From: Lachnospiraceae bacterium
Lineage (GTDB): Bacteria; Bacillota; Clostridia; Lachnospirales; Lachnospiraceae
Length of the DNA: 64,000 nt
NCBI GenBank assembly: GCA_014804425.1
Contig: JAAUZV010000015.1
Span: forward strand, 95,955-159,954
Direction: 5' to 3'
Shown piece after piece: positions 61,467 through 64,000 of this stretch. Every line of letters starts with the position of its first letter. Position 1 is the first letter of the stretch. Position numbers and translations under genes: made by a program. The notes under the pieces are model-generated. The model was not told where the DNA came from. It was given only the letters and a program-made list of their open reading frames with translations, and did no database searches.

Positions 61467-62900
61467 ATGAGTACTACTTCATCAGGCATCGCGAGTGACA
61501 GAATAGCTGCCTTACTCGATGAAAACAGTTTCGTGGAGATCGGTGCGCTTGTAACGGCAAGAGCAACGGATTTTTCCATGAAGCAGAACGACACTCCTTC
61601 CGACGGTGTTGTGACCGGATACGGAGTGATCAACGATAATCCTGTGTATGTGTATAGTCAGGATGCGTCCGTATTAGGCGGAAGCGTCGGCGAGATGCAT
61701 GCAAAGAAAATCGCGAACATTTATGACCTTGCCATGAAGACGGGAGCGCCGGTCATCGGACTGATCGACTGCGCGGGCTTGCGGCTTCAGGAGGCGACGG
61801 ACGCCTTAAACGGCTTTGGACAGATTTATGCGAAGCAGGTAAAGGCTTCGGGCGTGGTTCCGCAGATCACGGCGGTATTCGGTTCCTGCGGCGGCGGACT
61901 TTCCCTGATCCCCACGCTGACGGACTTTACTTTTATGGAGGAGTCAAAAGCGAAGCTTTTTGTCAATGCGCCGAATGCGCTTGACGGCAACAGCGCGGAC
62001 AAGTGCGATTGTGCAGGCGCCAAGTTCCAGAGCGAGGAGGCGGGCATTGTGGACTGTCTCGGCAGCGAGGCGGACATGCTTGCGCGCATCAGAGAGCTTG
62101 TAACGATGCTTCCGGCAAGCAACGAGGCAGATTTCTCCTTCACGGAATGTACGGATGACTTAAACAGAACCTGTGCGGATCTGGAGGGCTGTGCGGGTGA
62201 TACTGCCATTGCGCTGTCTCAGATCGCGGATGATCAGGTATTTTTTGAACTGAAAGAGAATTATGCAAAAGAGATGGTAACAGGATTTATCCGTTTGAAC
62301 GGCTCCACGATCGGCTGTGTGGCAAACCGTACGGAAGTTTACGGCGAGGATGGAAAAGCACAGAAGCTGGGCGGCGTTCTGACTGTGAACGGCTGTGAGA
62401 AAGCCGTGAAATTCATCAAATTCTGTGATGCGTTCGGGATTCCCGTACTCACGCTCACGAATGTGAACGGCTTTGAGGCAACGGTAGATGCGGAGAAGAA
62501 CATGGCGAAAGCGGCAGCAAAGCTGACAGCGGCATTTGCGGGCGCAACAGTCGCAAAAGTCAATGTGATCGTCGGCAATGCATACGGAAGCGCTTACATA
62601 GCGATGAATTCCAAGGCGATCGGCGCGGATCTTACTATAGCATGGCAGAATGCGAAGATTGGCATGATGGATGCAAAGCTTGCTGCGAAGATCATCTGCG
62701 ACGGCAAGGGTGCGGACGAGATCGACCGCTGTGCGGCAGAATATGCCGAGCTTCAATCCAGCGTGCTCTCCGCTGCAAAGCGCGGATATGTCGATCAGCT
62801 GATCGATGCGTGCGATACGAGAAAATACGTGATCGGCGCATTTGAAATGCTTTACAATAAGGACGGGGAGTATTCCGATAAAAAGCACGACACAGTATAG
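61467..62900 (+). CDS. Acyl-CoA carboxyltransferase subunit (Na+-translocating decarboxylase alpha-like)
   Basis: 477 aa, crotonase-fold carboxyltransferase with two tandem halves. GVVTGYGVINDNPVYVYSQD, SVGEMHAKKIANIYDLAMKT, GSCGGGLSL and GNAYGSAYIAMNSKAIGAD are conserved carboxybiotin and acyl-CoA sites. With the OadG-like and biotin-carrier genes downstream, it probably removes CO2 from a dicarboxylic acyl-CoA (methylmalonyl-, malonyl- or glutaconyl-CoA) and passes it to biotin. Which substrate is not evident. Confidence 0.88.
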   Translation: MSTTSSGIASDRIAALLDENSFVEIGALVTARATDFSMKQNDTPSDGVVTGYGVINDNPVYVYSQDASVLGGSVGEMHAKKIANIYDLAMKTGAPVIGLIDCAGLRLQEATDALNGFGQIYAKQVKASGVVPQITAVFGSCGGGLSLIPTLTDFTFMEESKAKLFVNAPNALDGNSADKCDCAGAKFQSEEAGIVDCLGSEADMLARIRELVTMLPASNEADFSFTECTDDLNRTCADLEGCAGDTAIALSQIADDQVFFELKENYAKEMVTGFIRLNGSTIGCVANRTEVYGEDGKAQKLGGVLTVNGCEKAVKFIKFCDAFGIPVLTLTNVNGFEATVDAEKNMAKAAAKLTAAFAGATVAKVNVIVGNAYGSAYIAMNSKAIGADLTIAWQNAKIGMMDAKLAAKIICDGKGADEIDRCAAEYAELQSSVLSAAKRGYVDQLIDACDTRKYVIGAFEMLYNKDGEYSDKKHDTV

Positions 62901-62921
62901 GAAAGGGCAGGGTTATCAATC

Positions 62922-63713
62922 ATGAAAAGAATCAAAACGATCATCCTGACACTCGCCTGTGTCTTGGGTCTGACAGCCTGCGGCGGTTCAGATAATGAAC
63001 TTGATATGACAACACGTTTGACTTATCAGGCCATAGCGAACCAATGTGCACTATGGATCACGCAGGAAGTACCCGATGAACAGAAAGAGATTTTCAGGAA
63101 TTACACCGACAGACAGTGGGATGCACAGGCAGAATATTTTGCAGCCCAGGGGATTTATGTGAGCGGTGAAGTTTTTATGGCGGGCTTAGAGTCATGGTGG
63201 AGCGCGCAGAAGGATATGGGTACGAGCGGCTCGATTGACAGTATTTCCATTGAGGTCATACCGACCAGCGACGGTGCGACGGTCAACATTCCGGTTACGG
63301 GATCGAAGCACGGTGCGGTGATGGAGATTCTCATTGATACGAATTATGAGATCAACAGCATTACGACGAATGTATCGTTTTCCTTTGGTGAGAAGATGGG
63401 AAAAGCGGCCTTAAATACGCTGATGGGTATGGGGACCGTGTTTGTCGTATTGATCCTCATCAGCCTGATCATTTCCTGCTTCGGATTGATTCCGAAGGTG
63501 CAGGCGGCATTTGCAGGCAAGAATGCAAAAGCGGAAGTGGAAAAGAAAGAAGCGGTTGACAGTACGATCTCACAGATCGAGGAGAGAGAAGAAGATCTTG
63601 CGGATGACTTAGAGCTTGTTGCAGTCATCTCGGCTGCGATCGCGGCAAGCGAAGGCGCTGCAGGAACGGACGGCTTTGTTGTCAGAAGCGTCCGCCGTAT
63701 CGGCAGAAGATAG
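62922..63713 (+). CDS. OadG-like decarboxylase gamma subunit with lipoprotein N-terminal domain
   Basis: 263 aa. Lipobox LGLTAC, then an extracellular ~120-residue domain, then the OadG helix NTLMGMGTVFVVLILISLII with GLIPK and a charged cytoplasmic tail. Ordinary gamma subunits are ~80-120 residues and lack the extracellular part. It should assemble the sodium-pumping decarboxylase complex in the membrane. The lipidated outer domain is unusual. Confidence 0.82.
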   Translation: MKRIKTIILTLACVLGLTACGGSDNELDMTTRLTYQAIANQCALWITQEVPDEQKEIFRNYTDRQWDAQAEYFAAQGIYVSGEVFMAGLESWWSAQKDMGTSGSIDSISIEVIPTSDGATVNIPVTGSKHGAVMEILIDTNYEINSITTNVSFSFGEKMGKAALNTLMGMGTVFVVLILISLIISCFGLIPKVQAAFAGKNAKAEVEKKEAVDSTISQIEEREEDLADDLELVAVISAAIAASEGAAGTDGFVVRSVRRIGRR

Positions 63714-63761
63714 TGTGAAACGTTAGGTTGGTATGATAATAAAAATCAGGAGGAAATCACA

Positions 63762-64000
63762 ATGAAGAACTATACCATTACTGTAAATGGCAATGTATAT
63801 GACGTAACAGTTGAGGAGGGGGCAGGCGCACCTGCAGCAGCAGCGCCGAAGGCGGCTCCCAAGGCAGCACCGAAGGCGGCTCCGGCAGCAGCAAAGCCTG
63901 CAGCGGCAGGCGCGGCAGGCAGCATCAAGGTTGAGGCCGGTGCGGCAGGAAAGGTATTTAAGCTTGACACAACAGTCGGTCAGGCAGTGAAGAAGGGCGA
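63762..64000 (+). CDS. Biotin-carrier subunit of the decarboxylase, partial
   Basis: Starts at ATG 63762 after AGGAGGAAA and runs off the window. MKNYTITVNGNVYDVTVEEG, an Ala/Pro/Lys linker, then GKVFKLDTTVGQAVKKG, the first strands of a biotinyl domain; the MKM biotin site would lie past the end. Presumably carries carboxybiotin from the carboxyltransferase to the membrane beta subunit. Confidence 0.88.
   Translation, partial: MKNYTITVNGNVYDVTVEEGAGAPAAAAPKAAPKAAPKAAPAAAKPAAAGAAGSIKVEAGAAGKVFKLDTTVGQAVKKG

Overview
The window looks like a chromosomal segment from a spore-forming, anaerobic Clostridia, most likely the Lachnospiraceae group. This rests on protein resemblance: a Spo0A effector domain, SpoIIM- and SpoVB-like proteins, the nudF-spoIIM-xerD order, RemA, RqcH, RNase Y and a Na+-pump decarboxylase. 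Other signs are strong GGAGG ribosome sites, sigma-A type promoters and U-tailed hairpin terminators. Most of it is ordinary housekeeping DNA on the + strand. No rRNA, tRNA, CRISPR array, insertion sequence or prophage was seen.

Layout. 0-10.6 kb: a receiver-less Spo0A-type regulator, glycogen synthase, RqcH, the yicC-remA-gmk-rpoZ operon, then rimO, pgsA, cinA and an acyltransferase. 10.6-20.6 kb: SOS-controlled recA and recX, an L,D-transpeptidase, RNase Y, a PP2C phosphatase, an aminotransferase and nudF-spoIIM-xerD. 20.6-27.5 kb: DAHP synthase (-), a diguanylate cyclase with a LacI-fold sensor, a SpoVB-like flippase (-), mnmA and a PHP histidinol phosphatase (-). 27.7-39.7 kb: lower glycolysis (gap, pgk, tpiA, gpmI, eno), interrupted by an aminoglycoside nucleotidyltransferase homologue, a lipoprotein/Ser-Thr kinase pair sharing one extracellular domain, and a glycerol-1-phosphate dehydrogenase. 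The enolase carries a Cys-rich insert.

40-44.7 kb holds the least ordinary genes. One is a membrane protein whose N-terminus resembles part of type III glutamine synthetase. Beside it is a three-gene operon of a vWA protein with a degenerate metallopeptidase motif, a MoxR-type AAA+ ATPase with a long extension, and a leucine-rich-repeat protein. 44.9-49.1 kb is the trans-translation block (secG, rnr, smpB, ssrA). 49.1-52.4 kb, just 3' of ssrA, is visibly A+T-rich. It contains a DUF6518-like membrane protein, a MATE/acetyltransferase deletion chimera, an intact acetyltransferase and a broken AraC regulator, so it looks like a decayed acquired island. 52.4-64 kb: alaS, rpsU, a CmpB-like membrane protein, two D-Ala-D-Ala carboxypeptidases, a phosphoesterase, scpA-scpB and the start of a Na+-translocating decarboxylase operon that runs off the end.

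Across the window, short hairpin repeats with a common core (inverted GATTGAAAAATC arms) recur at 3' ends of genes and often run into the next ribosome site. A related 41-base segment containing an SD and a start codon is shared by the MoxR gene and alaS. The best candidates for undescribed biology are the vWA/MoxR/LRR operon, the kinase/lipoprotein pair and this repeat family.
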